This document shows, piece after piece, positions 11,233-22,587 of a DNA stretch of 64,000 nt (positions within the stretch are counted from its first letter, which is position 1; each line of letters opens with the position of its first letter). Below the pieces are notes generated by a model, which worked only from the letters and a program-made list of their open reading frames with translations, ran no database searches and had not been told where the DNA came from. Source of the stretch: Termitomyces sp. T153 (taxonomy: Eukaryota; Basidiomycota; Agaricomycetes; Agaricales; Lyophyllaceae); the NCBI GenBank assembly GCA_018296165.2, contig JACKQL020000021.1, positions 186,001-250,000 of the forward strand. The letters are read 5' to 3'. The position numbers and the translations under genes are program-made.

Positions 11233-11609
11233 TGTAATGGCGACCTCTGGAGGCTGTGGCTCAGTCACACAGCTGGCAAAGGGAAATCCAAAGAGAACAA
11301 GCCTGGGGATTCCCTAGGCCAGGTGTGATGCTTCAGAGGCTTCAGAAGGGTGAGAAACAACTGTACAGTATGATAGAGAAAAAAGATAAAGTGATGTGTC
11401 AGCAATTGGTCAGCAGTTACATAAGCTAGTGGCAGTGTCTAAGCAGCCACACTTGTCTGAATTATGGATAGAGAACCAGTGCAGCCTAAGAGCTGGAACT
11501 AGGACCAATAGATAGAAAAGAGGAAGGAGAACAAAGGAAAACTATAGTGGGGGAAATCTAACAAGAACTGGAGAAGAAGAAGGGGAAACAAGTGAGATGT
11601 CCCCTGACA
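11233..11609 (-). repeat. B3 5' LTR
   Basis: A 377-base copy of the LTR at 5377-5817, followed by the TSD CACCC at 11610-11614. The shared stretch beginning after the first ten bases (TCTGGAGGCTGTGGCTCAG) shows that the two LTRs are a pair. Confidence 0.87.
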
Positions 11610-11614
11610 CACCC

Positions 11615-13835
11615 ACAGATCAGTACACTACTATATGTACTCAGTTTCCACTGCAGCTGCAGTCCCTCTGGAGCACCCAGATAATTATTCTCCTCCTCAA
11701 TTGCCATTTCCTGCTCAAACTCCTCCTTCCCCAAGACAACAATGAGTCAAGGCCTATGCCCAGCAGTGCAATAAAGTCCTCCACTTTCTCTGCCTCTCCC
11801 CTGCAGAGTTTGCAAGATGTGCTTGCACCCTCCTCATCAACTTAAGCTACCCCAACACCTCCACAACTCTGGAGGTTTGGGCAGATAGGCTCCTCAACTT
11901 CCACAAACACTATCTGCAGGGAAACATTCCCAAAGCTATACAAGGCACTCTGGGAATTGATGCCAATTTATGAAATAAGCTCCACACATTGGTTGAAGAA
12001 ATCCACACCAGTCTGAACCCCTACCCATTCAAAGACCCTCTGGACTTCTCCTGTTCCTTCCACATGCAACATGAGGAACCTGTCAGAATATGAAGTGAAG
12101 CCCCACCTCCCATTCCCTGCCAACAGGAGGAACTTAATGTGGCCTCCAACATCTTGAGGAGCCTCAACCCCACAGAAGGATTGTTTGACCAACCTGCTAC
12201 CCACATCCTGGCCCTTTCAGCTCATCCTTAGGCAAACTCTGTCCCCAGTGCCTTTTGTACATGGGATCAGTCTGCCACCCCCAAGCCCCATACACAACAG
12301 CCACTCCCACATGTCAACAATGACAACCAAACTCTCTCCTACATTGATAAGCCAAGACCCCACCAATAAGGCTGCCCTGTGCAATGGCCCTCCCTAAGAC
12401 AGACCCCCTCACTTTGATCTTTATGCCCCCCATGTCAATGCCCCTCCACTCCACCAGAACATCTCTCTAAAGCAGCCCATGGGCCCTGGAGCACCCTGAC
12501 CCCCTCTCCCCATCAACTCCTCTCATCCCCCACCCATTCTGATGGCCAACCCTTCCACCGACACTAATTATTTTGGACCCCCCACTCCTAGAGGACCCCC
12601 TCCCCCTTGGTGGGCCCTGGGGCCTCCTCTGGGCAATGCAGGCCAACCTCCCAGCAGTGGGCCTCCCAATGGCAGACATTCTGAAGGATGGGGCCTGGCC
12701 ATGGACAACTTCCCTCCTCAGTGCAGAAACAAAAACAACTATTATAACTACTACAATGCCAGACCCCCACTGCAAACTCAAAACACCCAAGACAATACTT
12801 ACAATGTGCTGGCTTGGGAAGGAAAGCTCAACATTCAAAAGCCCAAACTATTCACTGATTGCAACCCCTAGAAATGGAGAATTTTCCTAACACAGTGTTT
12901 AACCATATTCCAAGCTAAGCCCATTACCTTTCAGCTTGAGAGCTCACAAGTAGCCTTTGCTGCATCATATTTGCAGAGCATTGCCTTTGACCACTACACA
13001 GTGCTACTCTGGTTTGACCCCAATAACTCTATGCTCTCCAATTGGCTTGCCTTCATCCAGGAATTCTCCAGTAAGTTTGGCATCTTTGATATAGTAGCAG
13101 AAGCAGAGGAGAACCTCTTCAATCTCCAAATGCACAACAATGAACATTTCATGATCTTCATTGTACAATTCAAATGAGAGGCCTACAAGACAGGGTGGAA
13201 TTATAATGCTCTCTGATTTGCCCTCTGTTGTGCCCTGGCTAAATGAATCAAGGATGTTCTCCACCTTGCACCCAAGCAAACTACATACAACAGATACAAG
13301 GCACTCATTACTCAAGTCAACCAACATTATTGGGAAGACCAGAGCAAACACACAGCACTGCAGACTATGTAGAACACCTCTAGCAACACCAACTGACAGG
13401 CCAGAGCAACCAATAGCAACCAACTCTCAAACCCTGCCAACTCTGCCAACTCTGCACCCCATTTCCCTTCAGGCCAAGGACCTACTAGCACCAATCAACC
13501 CTCAGGACAATGCCCCCCTGCCCAACTCAATGCTGCCAATCTCCATGAGACCCTGGAACCCCTAGATGCCAACTCTAATAACCTCAACAATGCTCTAGAC
13601 TCTGCCAACAACCAAGAAGCTCTATGTGCAAACAAGATTCAAAATAAGCCCTGGATTGATGTACCAGAGGAGACTCAGGAGAAACAACAGAAAGAGGGCA
13701 CATACATCCTATGTGGTGAGCAGAGACATTTTATCAGTAGTTGCTCTAAATGCCAGGTGATGGGATGTGCCATATTGACCATTGACAGGGAAGACTGCAA
13801 CTACCAGTTTATGGGGAATGAGTCAGTGGTTTAGA
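11615..13835 (+). pseudogene. A1: gag, main part
   Basis: Gag resumes after B3. A Pro/Asn-rich linker (NYFGPPTPRGPPPPWW near 12570, NNYYNYYN near 12735) precedes a capsid-like region with LNIQKPKLF, ASYLQSIAFDHYTVLLWF, SNWLAFIQEF and NEHFMIFIVQF (12820-13180), followed by YKALITQVNQ. A zinc-knuckle remnant CGEQRHFISSC starts at 13713. Several frames are used because of indels, and in-frame stops such as the TGA after FIVQFK interrupt it. CpG is nearly absent. The A2 copy (18308-20475) is collinear. Confidence 0.8.
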
Positions 13836-13839
13836 TCTT

Positions 13840-15926
13840 AAAGACGTGCTAAACTGTGGACTAGACCCTGATGTCTTCTCCACCCTAGCCACACTCCTCT
13901 GCACAATGGTACTTGCTCTGGACAACCTCCCACCACACCTCCCCTCCCACACCTCCACCACCCTCCTTCTTTGCACCACCCTCCCCTTCTCCAACAACCC
14001 TGTTCCTACACTGGTCAACAGCAGTGCCACAGATAACTTTGTTGACAAACCCTTAGTAGTACTCATTCTTCAATGGCTCTAATGTCTCCCTACTCTGATC
14101 CTCCTCAAACTCTTCAATGGCAACCCCACCTCTGCTGAAAATATCACACACTGCATGGAAACAAGCATGACCTTTGCTAATGGACAATGGCAAAAACTCT
14201 GACTACTTGTTACAAAACTACACCCCTCCACCCCTATCATCTTAGGCTTCTCATAGCTTCATTTTACAATCCCTGCATTGACTGGCCCAGCCTCACCCTC
14301 TGCTTTGACTGGGACAATCCAAGTGACTCTGAACTAGTGCTCTTCAATGTCTCACCCCCCTCCAAGAACTCCAAGATCACAATCAACCAACCCCAGACTC
14401 CCCTTCAGCTCCACTCAAGGTCTGCATGGTTGTTCATCATCAATGTCCAACTTGACAGCTTGCCCAAGGTCCTCCCCACCCTCATCAACAGCCGCACCTC
14501 CAGCACCTTCATCAGCACTTAACTTGATCTCCGATGCAATGACCAGAGGAGCACTTCCACACAGAAACTACCCTGCTGGAATACAAAACAGAGGAGCAGA
14601 TCCTATATGAAGTAGTTCCCCCAGAATATCATGATTTTGCTAACATGTTCTTGGAAGGGAGTGCAAAAGAACTTCCTCCATATTGCTCCTATGATCACAA
14701 GATCAACCTCAAAGAAGATGCCTTGCCCCTGTTTGGCAAAATCTACAACATGTCCAAGATTAAACTCCAGGCCCTGAAGGACTACCTCAACAATATGCTC
14801 AGCAAAGGCTTCATATGCCCATTGATCTCTACCACCAGCACTCCAGTCCTATTTGCCAAGAAAAAGGATGGATTACTCAGACTTTGTGTTGACGATTGGG
14901 GGCTCAACAAAGTCACCAAAAAGAACCAGTATCCTCTTACCCTAATCAGAGACCTTGTTAACTGCCTCCACAGCACCAGATCTACACCAAAATAGACCTC
15001 TGCTCTGGCTACAACAATGTCCAGATTGCTCTGGGACATGAATGGAAGACTGCCTTTTGCACCTGCTATGGCCTCTTTAAGTACCTAGTAATGCCCTTTG
15101 AAATGACTAACTTCTCCACCACTTTCCAGTACTTTATGAATAATATCTTCCATGACATGAATAATGTCTTTGTCATTGTATACCTGGACAACATACTGAT
15201 TGACTCAAATTCACTGGAGGAGCATATAGAGCATGTCCAATGCATCCTAGAATGACTCAGACATTGTCACCTCCAATGGCATATGTATGGATCCCCACCA
15301 AGGCCAAAGCCATTCTCAACTGACCTCTGCTATGGAATGTAAAAGAGGTACAGTCATTTCTGGGGTTTGCTAACTTTTATTACTAATTCATCAACAACTA
15401 CTCCAGAATCACCAAACCCCTCAACTGACTCATGCAGAAGGACACCCCTTGGGACTGGGATAGCAAGTGCCAAAGTGTGTTCCTCCTCCTCAAGAAGGCC
15501 TTCACCTCTGCTTCAGTTCTCCACCACTTCAACCCCTCCCTGCCAATCATACTTGAATGCAACACCTCCAACTACACCATTGCCAGAGTACTCTCCCAGT
15601 CAGACTCTGGAAGCAAGGACCTCTGCCCATTGCCTTCTACACTTGTTCCATGCTTCCTGCAGAGCTCCACTACAATCTCTACAACAAAGAACTCCTTGCA
15701 ATTAGTCAAAGCTTTCTGTCAGTGGTGGGCTTACCTCAAAGGATCTCTGCACTGCATTCAAGTTTACTCCAACTATAACAATTTGCAGTATTTCACAACC
15801 ATGAAACAGCGCAGCCACTGCCAAGCTCAATGGTCTGAAACCCTCTCAGAATACAACTTCACCATCCATTACTGCTCCAAATGGCTTGGCACAAAGCCTG
15901 ATGCACTCACTCAGAGGTCCAATGTG
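13840..15926 (+). pseudogene. A1: tandem protease remnants, RT and RNase H
   Basis: The first retropepsin-like unit has LVNSSATDNF at about 14011-14040 and the second has PTLINSRTSSTFIS near 14476-14520. Just after the second, about 1 kb present in A2 is missing and the frame jumps to the RT N-terminus (EVVPPEYHDFANMF at about 14610). RT fingers (FAKKKDG, LNKVTKKNQYP) and palm follow, with YLDN at 15181-15192 instead of YLDD. RNase H runs from about 15440 and ends with PDALTQRSNV, where A2 is inserted at 15927. Inactive. Confidence 0.8.
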
Positions 15927-16984
15927 TGTCATGACCCACTCCCTAGACCCCTGCACATTGTTCCCAACCTGCTCACTTCCCCAGAGTCTCCCCTAACACT
16001 CTGTCAAACTCCCCAATCCATGTACACCCTCCATGCCCACTTCAGCCAACTCCGATACTTCTCTAGCAAACCCCAATGGCCCCTCTGGTCAACTCTGATG
16101 CTTTCTCTGCAGCCATTGACACTTCTCCTGAATCTCCTAAGCTTCCAAGACCTCCTCCACCATTCCCAACCATATCATACACTCCTGACTCCCTGCCTCA
16201 GTTCATCTGACCTGCTCTGGAGCATCATGACAACTCCAGAGCAGCCTACATCCCCAACTAATCCCATCAGAATATTGCTGCAGCCTACCCCTTGATTGTA
16301 CCCAACACCTGTCAACTCCACGTAGCTCCTTTGAGCCCCGCTGTCATGCCCACTGTTCTCTGGAGCTATCCAGTAGTCAGTATATAAGTCATAGAGTAGC
16401 TCCTTATACTTTAGTCTTCATATCATATTAACTGATTACTTATGTCTTGTGTCTTTTTTTGTCTCTGTTTCTGTTTTTAGTCTTGAATCTATCTCTTTTT
16501 CCAGCCTCATCTCATCTTGCCTCCATCTCATCTTGATTGTCTCTACTTTCTTTGTTTCTCTAAATCTCTTTCAACTCCAATGTCAGTATGAACTCCATGC
16601 ATGCACTACAAACTCCAAACATTCTTATAACAACTTTGGACCTCACTCTTTGCTTGGCCTCAGAACGCATCAAGTCTTGATTGACTCCTCATCCAACTCT
16701 GGCTCTGCCCCCATTGCTTGCAAAGCCTCCACATACTCCACAATCTATTTGCATGCCTACAAACTTGTACCTGATGCCTGCCCAAGCCAACATCTAATAT
16801 ACTTGGTCTTAGACTTCTCTGGACCACCCTGGACTTGCTCAGATCACTCTCCTTGACTTCCTCTTGCAAGTTCCTACACCCTGCACAAACTCTGGAGCAC
16901 TAGATTATAAGTGCAGAATATTGTGTCTGCCTAGTAAGGACTTGCCCAGTGTAGCTGAGCCCCTGTAGTCAGCAGAACCTGACA
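15927..16984 (+). repeat. A2 5' LTR (LTR-A)
   Basis: The ends are TGTCATGACC and GAACCTGACA. A TATA-like GTATATAA lies at 16380-16387. The R-start motif is altered here (AGTCTTCATATC near 16413). The length equals the A2 3' LTR exactly. Confidence 0.88.
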
Positions 16985-16985
16985 T

Positions 16986-16997
16986 AATATCAAGACT
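16986..16997 (+). other. A2 primer binding site (self-priming type)
   Basis: AATATCAAGACT, identical to the A1 site, starts one base after the LTR. It is perfectly complementary to AGTCTTGATATT at 28166-28177 in the A2 3' LTR. Confidence 0.7.
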
Positions 16998-17016
16998 CCC
17001 CCTTACCCTGTTCTCA

Positions 17017-17202
17017 ATGTCTATATATAACCCCACATGCAACACTGGTGGCTACTTAACCAACATCTACAATCAGCTGGTTCCTGAAAACCCATATGCT
17101 CCATTCTATCCAGGCCCCTCTATATATCAGTACATTCTTTGCCATTGGACTCCTAACCCCAACCAGGCATTCTACACCCCCTCCATCAGCCAGGGAATAC
17201 CT
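17017..17202 (+). pseudogene. A2: gag N-terminus
   Basis: An ATG at 17017 opens MSIYNPTCNTGGYLTNIYNQ, collinear with A1 at 5272. It reads through a Tyr/Pro-rich segment to about 17202, where an inverted LTR-A interrupts it. Gag resumes at 18308. Confidence 0.72.
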
Positions 17203-18307
17203 CCCCTTGCACTGGTAACCAAACACTCGAAGACGTTCTGGGCACTGATGGCTTGTGCGGATAGTTGGTGGGATGTGATCCGGACGGATCCGGGGAGGTC
17301 CGGAGAAGTCGGGTTGCGAGGAAATGAGACGGTCTTGGTGGGGTTCAGGCAGAAGACCATATGGGAGATTTGCGGAAGCAAAGGAGTAGGCGGCTGTGTG
17401 ATCAATGGGAATGGAGCCGGGGTTTGATGGGAGATCATTTGGAGTTGATGAAGTCCGGGACCGAGCGAAGAGCGAGGTTTGGACCTGGTGAAGGAGTGTC
17501 AGGGTTCATAATTGTAATCGCGGAGTTTGTGAGGTCGTTTAGGTTGATGAAGACTTGGGCACAATGGCCAGACGGAGTCACCGAGACAGCGTCAGACGAA
17601 ATGGAATGGGGTTGATATGGAACAAGAGTAGATTTGAGTGGAGATACAAAACGATAATGAGAACAATAACGAAATGGAGACGAGACAAGACTGGGAGACT
17701 GAGATAAGACCGGGAGACTGAGATAAGACCGGGAGACTGAGAGTAAGGAGAACAAGACATGAAACACAAAACACAAAACACGAAAAGGAAACAATCAGAC
17801 CATAGGTAACGTTAAGCAATATCAAGACTAGAGTACGAAGAGCTACTCGACGGCTTATATACTGACTACTGAAGAACTTCAGGGTACGTTGGCTGCAGTG
17901 GCGGGGCTTGGCGGAGCTCGACAGAGTGGGTGGGTGTCAGTTGCGATCAAGGATCGGGCTGCGCTGATACATTGATGGGATCATTGGGGAACGCGAGTTG
18001 CCCCGAGGTTGTCGTGATACTCCGGAATAGGTCGGAGGAACCAGGGTGTTGAGTTGATGATGAGTGGTGAAGATTGGGAACAGCGGGGGTGGTTCTCGGA
18101 GTTCAGGAGACCCAGGGTAAGTGTCAGTGGCTGCGGGGAAGGCACTGAAGTTGGCCAGGGGGCTGTCGGAGTTAGCCGGGGGGGGCATCAGAGTTAGCCA
18201 AAATAGGCGCGGGGCATGAGTGGAAGTTTGGCAGAGCGTCGGGGGTTTTTTGGGGGTTCGGGGGTTTGATGGACGATGTGCGGGGGTTCAGGGGACGGGT
18301 CGTGACA
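17203..18307 (-). repeat. Inverted LTR-A inserted in A2 gag, CpG-rich, one end missing
   Basis: This is a minus-oriented LTR-A copy ending in the plus-strand sequence GGGTCGTGACA. It is close to the N1 right LTR (60038-61180) but lacks about the first 65 bases seen there, so it starts at CCCCTTGCACTGG. No TSD can be recognised because of that loss. Unlike its host A2 it keeps many CpG sites, so it inserted later than the decay of A2. It is a solo, end-truncated LTR. Confidence 0.83.
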
Positions 18308-20475
18308 GTCCCTGCTGCAGCCCCAGCCCTTCTGGAGCACCTAGATAATTATTCTCCTCCTCATCTGCCATTCTCTGCGCAAGCTCCTCCTTCCTCCAGA
18401 CAGCAAAGAGTTGAAGTCTATGTCCAACAGCATGACAAAGTCCTCCACTTCCTCCACCTCTCCCCTGTAGAGTTTGCAAGGCATGCTCACACCCTCCTCA
18501 TCAACTTAGGCTACTCTAACACCCCTGCAATGCCATAAGTTTCGGCAGATTAGCTCCTTGATTTTTATGAATGCTACCTGCAAGGAAAAAACTATGCAAG
18601 GCACTCTGGAAATTGACATTAATTTATGGAACAAGCTCTGTGCACTGGTTGAAGAAATCCACACTAGTCTGAATCCCCACCCATTCAAAGATCCTCTGGA
18701 CTCCTCCTGCTCCTTCCATGTACAATGTAAGAAACCCATTGGGATGCAAAGCAAAGCCCCTCCTCTCATTCCCTACCAGCAGAAAGAACTTAACATGGCC
18801 TCCAGCATCTTGAGGAATCTCAACCCCATGGGAGGATTGTTTGACCAATCTACCACCCACACCTTGGCCCTCTCTGCTTGTCCCCAGGCCAACTCCATCC
18901 CCACCACCTTCTGTATATGGCATTAGCCCACTGCTTCCAAACTCTATACACAATGGCCACCCCTGCATGTTGACAACAACAACTGGACTCTCTCCTATAT
19001 TGACAAGCCTGGGAATCCCACCAACAAGCCTGCCCCACACAGCAGCTCTCCATGAGATAGACCTCCCCACTTTGATCTCTGTGCCCCTCCATATCAACAT
19101 TCCTCCACCCTGCCAAAACCTCCCAGCCCCTCTGAGACTGCCCACAAACCCTGGGGCATCCCAACTCCCTTTTCCCACTAACCCCCCTCATCCCCCACCC
19201 ACTTCAATGTCCAATTCTCCCACCAACACCAATTACTTTGGACCTACCACCTCCAGAGAGACTCCTCCTTCTTAATAGGCCCTGGGGCCTCCTCTGAGCA
19301 ATGCTGGCCAAACCCCCAGCTGCAGACCTCCCAATGGCAGACCACCTGGAGGATGGGGCCCAGCTATGGACAACTTCCTCTCCCAGCACAGAAACAGAAA
19401 CAACTATTATTACTACTACAATGCCAGACTCCCACTCCAAACTCAAAACACACAGAACAACACTTGCAATGCATTAGCTTGGGAAGAGAAACTCGACATT
19501 CAGAAGCCCAAACCCTTCACTGGCCATGACTCCTAGAAGTGGTGCATCTTCCTAATACAGTGTCTAACTATGTTCTAAGCTAAGCCCATTACCTTCCAGC
19601 TTGAGAGCTCATGAGTAGCCTTTGCTGCATCATATTTGCAGGATATCACCTTTGACCATTACATGGCACTACTCTGGTTTGATCCCAACAACTCTGTACT
19701 CTCCAACTGGCTTGCTTTCACACAGGAATTCTCTAGTAAGTTTGGCATCTTTGACACTCCTCCAGATGCATGACAATGAGCATTTCATGACCTTTATTGT
19801 ACAGTTTGAATAGGAAGCCTACAAAACTGGGTGGAATTGCAATGCTCTCCAATTTGCCCTCCATCATGCCCTGCCTCAATGGATCAAGGACATCCTTCAT
19901 CTTGTGCCCAAGCAAACCACATACAACAGATACAAGGCACTTGTTACCCAGGTCAACCAGTGTTATGTAGGAAGACTGGAGTGAGAATATGGTACTGCAT
20001 ACCTCATGGAACCCTTCCAGCAACACCAACTAGCAGACTAGAGCAACCAACAGCACTCAATTGTTGATCCTCATCAACTCTGCCAACCCTGCACTCCATT
20101 TCCCTCTAGGCCAAGAACCTTCCAGTGCCAATTGACTCCCAGGACAGTGCCCCCCTGCCCAACTCAATGCTGCCAACCTACATGAGACCCCAGAACTTCT
20201 GGATGCCAACCCTGACAACCTCAAAGACACTCTGGATTCTGCCAACAACAAGGAAGCCCTATACACAAACAAGATATAAGATAGGCTATGGATTGACATA
20301 CCAGAAGAGACTTAGGAGAAACAATGGAAAGAGGGTGCATGCATCCTATGTGGTGAGCAGGGGCACTTTATCCACAGTTGTCCTCAATCACAGGTGATGG
20401 GATGCACCATGTGGACAATTAAGGGAGAAGACTGCAATTACCAGTTTACAGAAAATAAATTGGTAGTTTAGGTCT
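18308..20475 (+). pseudogene. A2: gag, main part, with intact CCHC zinc knuckle
   Basis: The order is the same as in A1: an N-terminal helix-rich part (LEHLDNYSPP..., HDKVLHFLHLSPVEFARHAH near 18330-18500), a Pro-rich linker, a capsid-like region with DITFDHYMALLWF and NEHFMTFIVQF, and a zinc knuckle at 20340-20381. The knuckle spells C-x2-C-x4-H-x4-C (CILCGEQGHFIHSC) and is complete. Frames are broken by indels and TAG/TGA stops. Confidence 0.78.
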
Positions 20476-20482
20476 TAAAGAC

Positions 20483-21548
20483 ATGCTAGACTGTGGACTA
20501 GACCCCAATGTCTTCTCTGCCCTGGTCACACTTCTCTGTGCAACAGTACTCACCCTGGACAACCTCCCAGCACACCTCCCCTCTCACTCCTCCACCACCC
20601 TCCTCCTCTGCACCACTCTCTCCTTCTCCAACAACTCTGTCCCCACACTAGTCAACAGCAGCACTATGGATAACTTTATCAACAAATCCCTGGTAGCACT
20701 CATCCCCCACCACCTCCAATGCCTCCCCACCCTAATCCTCCTCAAGCTCTTCAACAGCAACTCCACCTCTGCTAGAGATATCATATACTGCCTGGAGATG
20801 ACTGTGACATTTGCCAATGGATAATAGCAAGAACTTCAACTACTTGTCACAAAACTACACCCCTCTGCCCCCATCATCTTAGGCTTCTCATAGATCTATT
20901 CCACCAATCCCTGCATAGACTGGCCTAGCCTCACCCTCTGCCTTGACTGGAACAATCAATGTCTCACCCCCCTCCAAGAACCCCAAGACTGCAATCAACC
21001 AACCCCAGACTCTCCCTCAGCTCCACTAAAGGTCTGCATAGTTGTTTGTCATCAATGTCCAACTCAATGGCTTGCTCAAGGTCCTCCCTGCCTTCATTGA
21101 CAGTGGTGCCTCCAGCACCTTCATCAACACTCAACTTGATCTTCAATGCAACAACCTCAACAAACTTTTCAAGCTCCAACTCTTCAACAGAAGCTCCACC
21201 ATAACAGGAATCACCTAGTACTACAATGACACCCTCACCCTTGACAATAACCTGCAGTTTCAGGCCTGGCTTCTCATCACCCAACTCTCCCTGTTAGCTC
21301 CAATTGTGCTCAGACTTCCATAGCTGTAAGACATCAATCCTGACATTGACTGGAAGAACCTCACCATGCAATTTCTCAGCCCCAAAGCAAGTCTAGCAGC
21401 TGCCATCCCCTTCCATCTCCAATCTATCTTGGGCCCTGACATCTCCAACCCCAGCATCAGCACTTCCAGAGCAACCCAAAGCCCCTCAACTTTTAATAGC
21501 AACCCAAAAGGGGAAGAAAACACACCTCTGCCTTGGTCACCTTCAATC
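20483..21548 (+). pseudogene. A2: tandem retropepsin-like domains
   Basis: The first unit (about 20630-20960) has the degraded LVNSSTMDNFIN, LLKLFNSNST and SAPIILGF. The second (about 21080-21400) keeps an intact D-S-G-A at 21099-21110 (FIDSGASSTFIN), then KLQLFNRSSTITGIT, DNNLQFQ and LAPIVLRLP. Both repeat the same strand order (D-S-G, L-F, I-T, I-x-L), so they are two copies of one fold, not one interrupted domain. A solo LTR starts at 21549 inside the following linker. Confidence 0.7.
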
Positions 21549-22582
21549 TGTCACGACCCGCTCCCTAGACTCTGACATTGTCTCCAGTCCTCCCCAACAC
21601 TCTGCCAAACTGCCCCAACCCTCGTCCACCCTCCATGCCCACTCAGGGTAACTCCAACACTTCCTCAGCAAACCCTGACAGCTCCCTGATCAATTCCGAC
21701 ACCTTCTCCACAGCCATTGACACATCCCCTAAATTCCCCTGAACTCCCAAGACTTCCCCCACCACTCCTGACCATGTCACACAACCCTGACCCCCCACTC
21801 TAATTCTTCTGACCTGCTGGGGAGCACCCCGATGACTCTGGAGTGACCCACTTTCCAGCTAATCCCATCAGAATGTCACTGCGGCCTGCTCTACGATTGC
21901 ACCTAACACCCATTGACTCTGTGCAGCTCTGTCAAGCCCTGCCACTATATCCTCTGCCCTCTGGAGCCACCTAGTAGTCGGTATATAAGTCATAGAGCAA
22001 CCCCTGGTACTTTAGTCTTGATATTGCATTTACTAGTTTCCTATGTCTTGTCTTTTGTCTCATCTCAGTTTCTATTTTTAGTTTTGAATCTATCTCTTTT
22101 CTCTGTCCTGTCTTGCCTCATCTCTGTCTTGTCTTGACTGCGTATATTTCCTTTGTTTCCCTAAGTTCCTTTCTTCTCCAATGTCAGCACAAACTCCATG
22201 CACATGCTACAACCCAAACATTCTTATAAAAACTCTGGACCTTGCTCCTTGCTCAGCCCCGGAACTCATCAAGCCTTGGTGATCCCTCTTCAAACTCTGG
22301 CTCTGCCCCCATCAACTGTGGAGTCTCTGCTTACCCTGCAGTCTATTTGCATGCCCACAAACTTGTTCTTGATGCCCGCCCAGGTTCAACATCTAATACA
22401 CTTGGTCTTAGACTCCTCCAGACCATTCCAGACTTGCTCGGACCACCTCCCCTAGCTCCCCTTCACAAGTCCCTTCACTCTGCACCAACCCCAGGATGCT
22501 AGGTTATAAGTGCAGGGCATTGTGTCCACCTAGTAAGGATTTGCCAGTGTAGCTGAGCCCCTGTCATTAGCGGAACCTGACA
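21549..22582 (+). repeat. Solo LTR-A inserted in A2 pol
   Basis: A full-length 1034-base LTR, TGTCACGACC...GAACCTGACA, is flanked by the perfect TSD CAATC (21544-21548 and 22583-22587). A2 pol continues after it, so this is an insertion reduced to one LTR by LTR-LTR recombination. It contains GTATATAA near 21981 and AGTCTTGATATT near 22014. Confidence 0.9.
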
Positions 22583-22587
22583 CAATC

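Larger units (their letters stand above)
5377..11609 (-). mobile_element. B3: complete B-type chromovirus inserted in A1 gag
   Basis: This 6233-base minus-strand element has LTRs at 5377-5817 and 11233-11609 and a perfect TSD CACCC (5372-5376 and 11610-11614). The internal order is gag, zinc knuckle, protease, RT, RNase H, integrase, GPY/F-like segment and chromodomain. It is a sister subfamily of B1/B2: the proteins are related, but the LTR carries a distinct, longer middle part. CpG is low and there are many stops, so it is inactive, although long readable blocks remain (protease 9296-9544, RT 8047-8607, gag 10643-11116). Confidence 0.9.
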
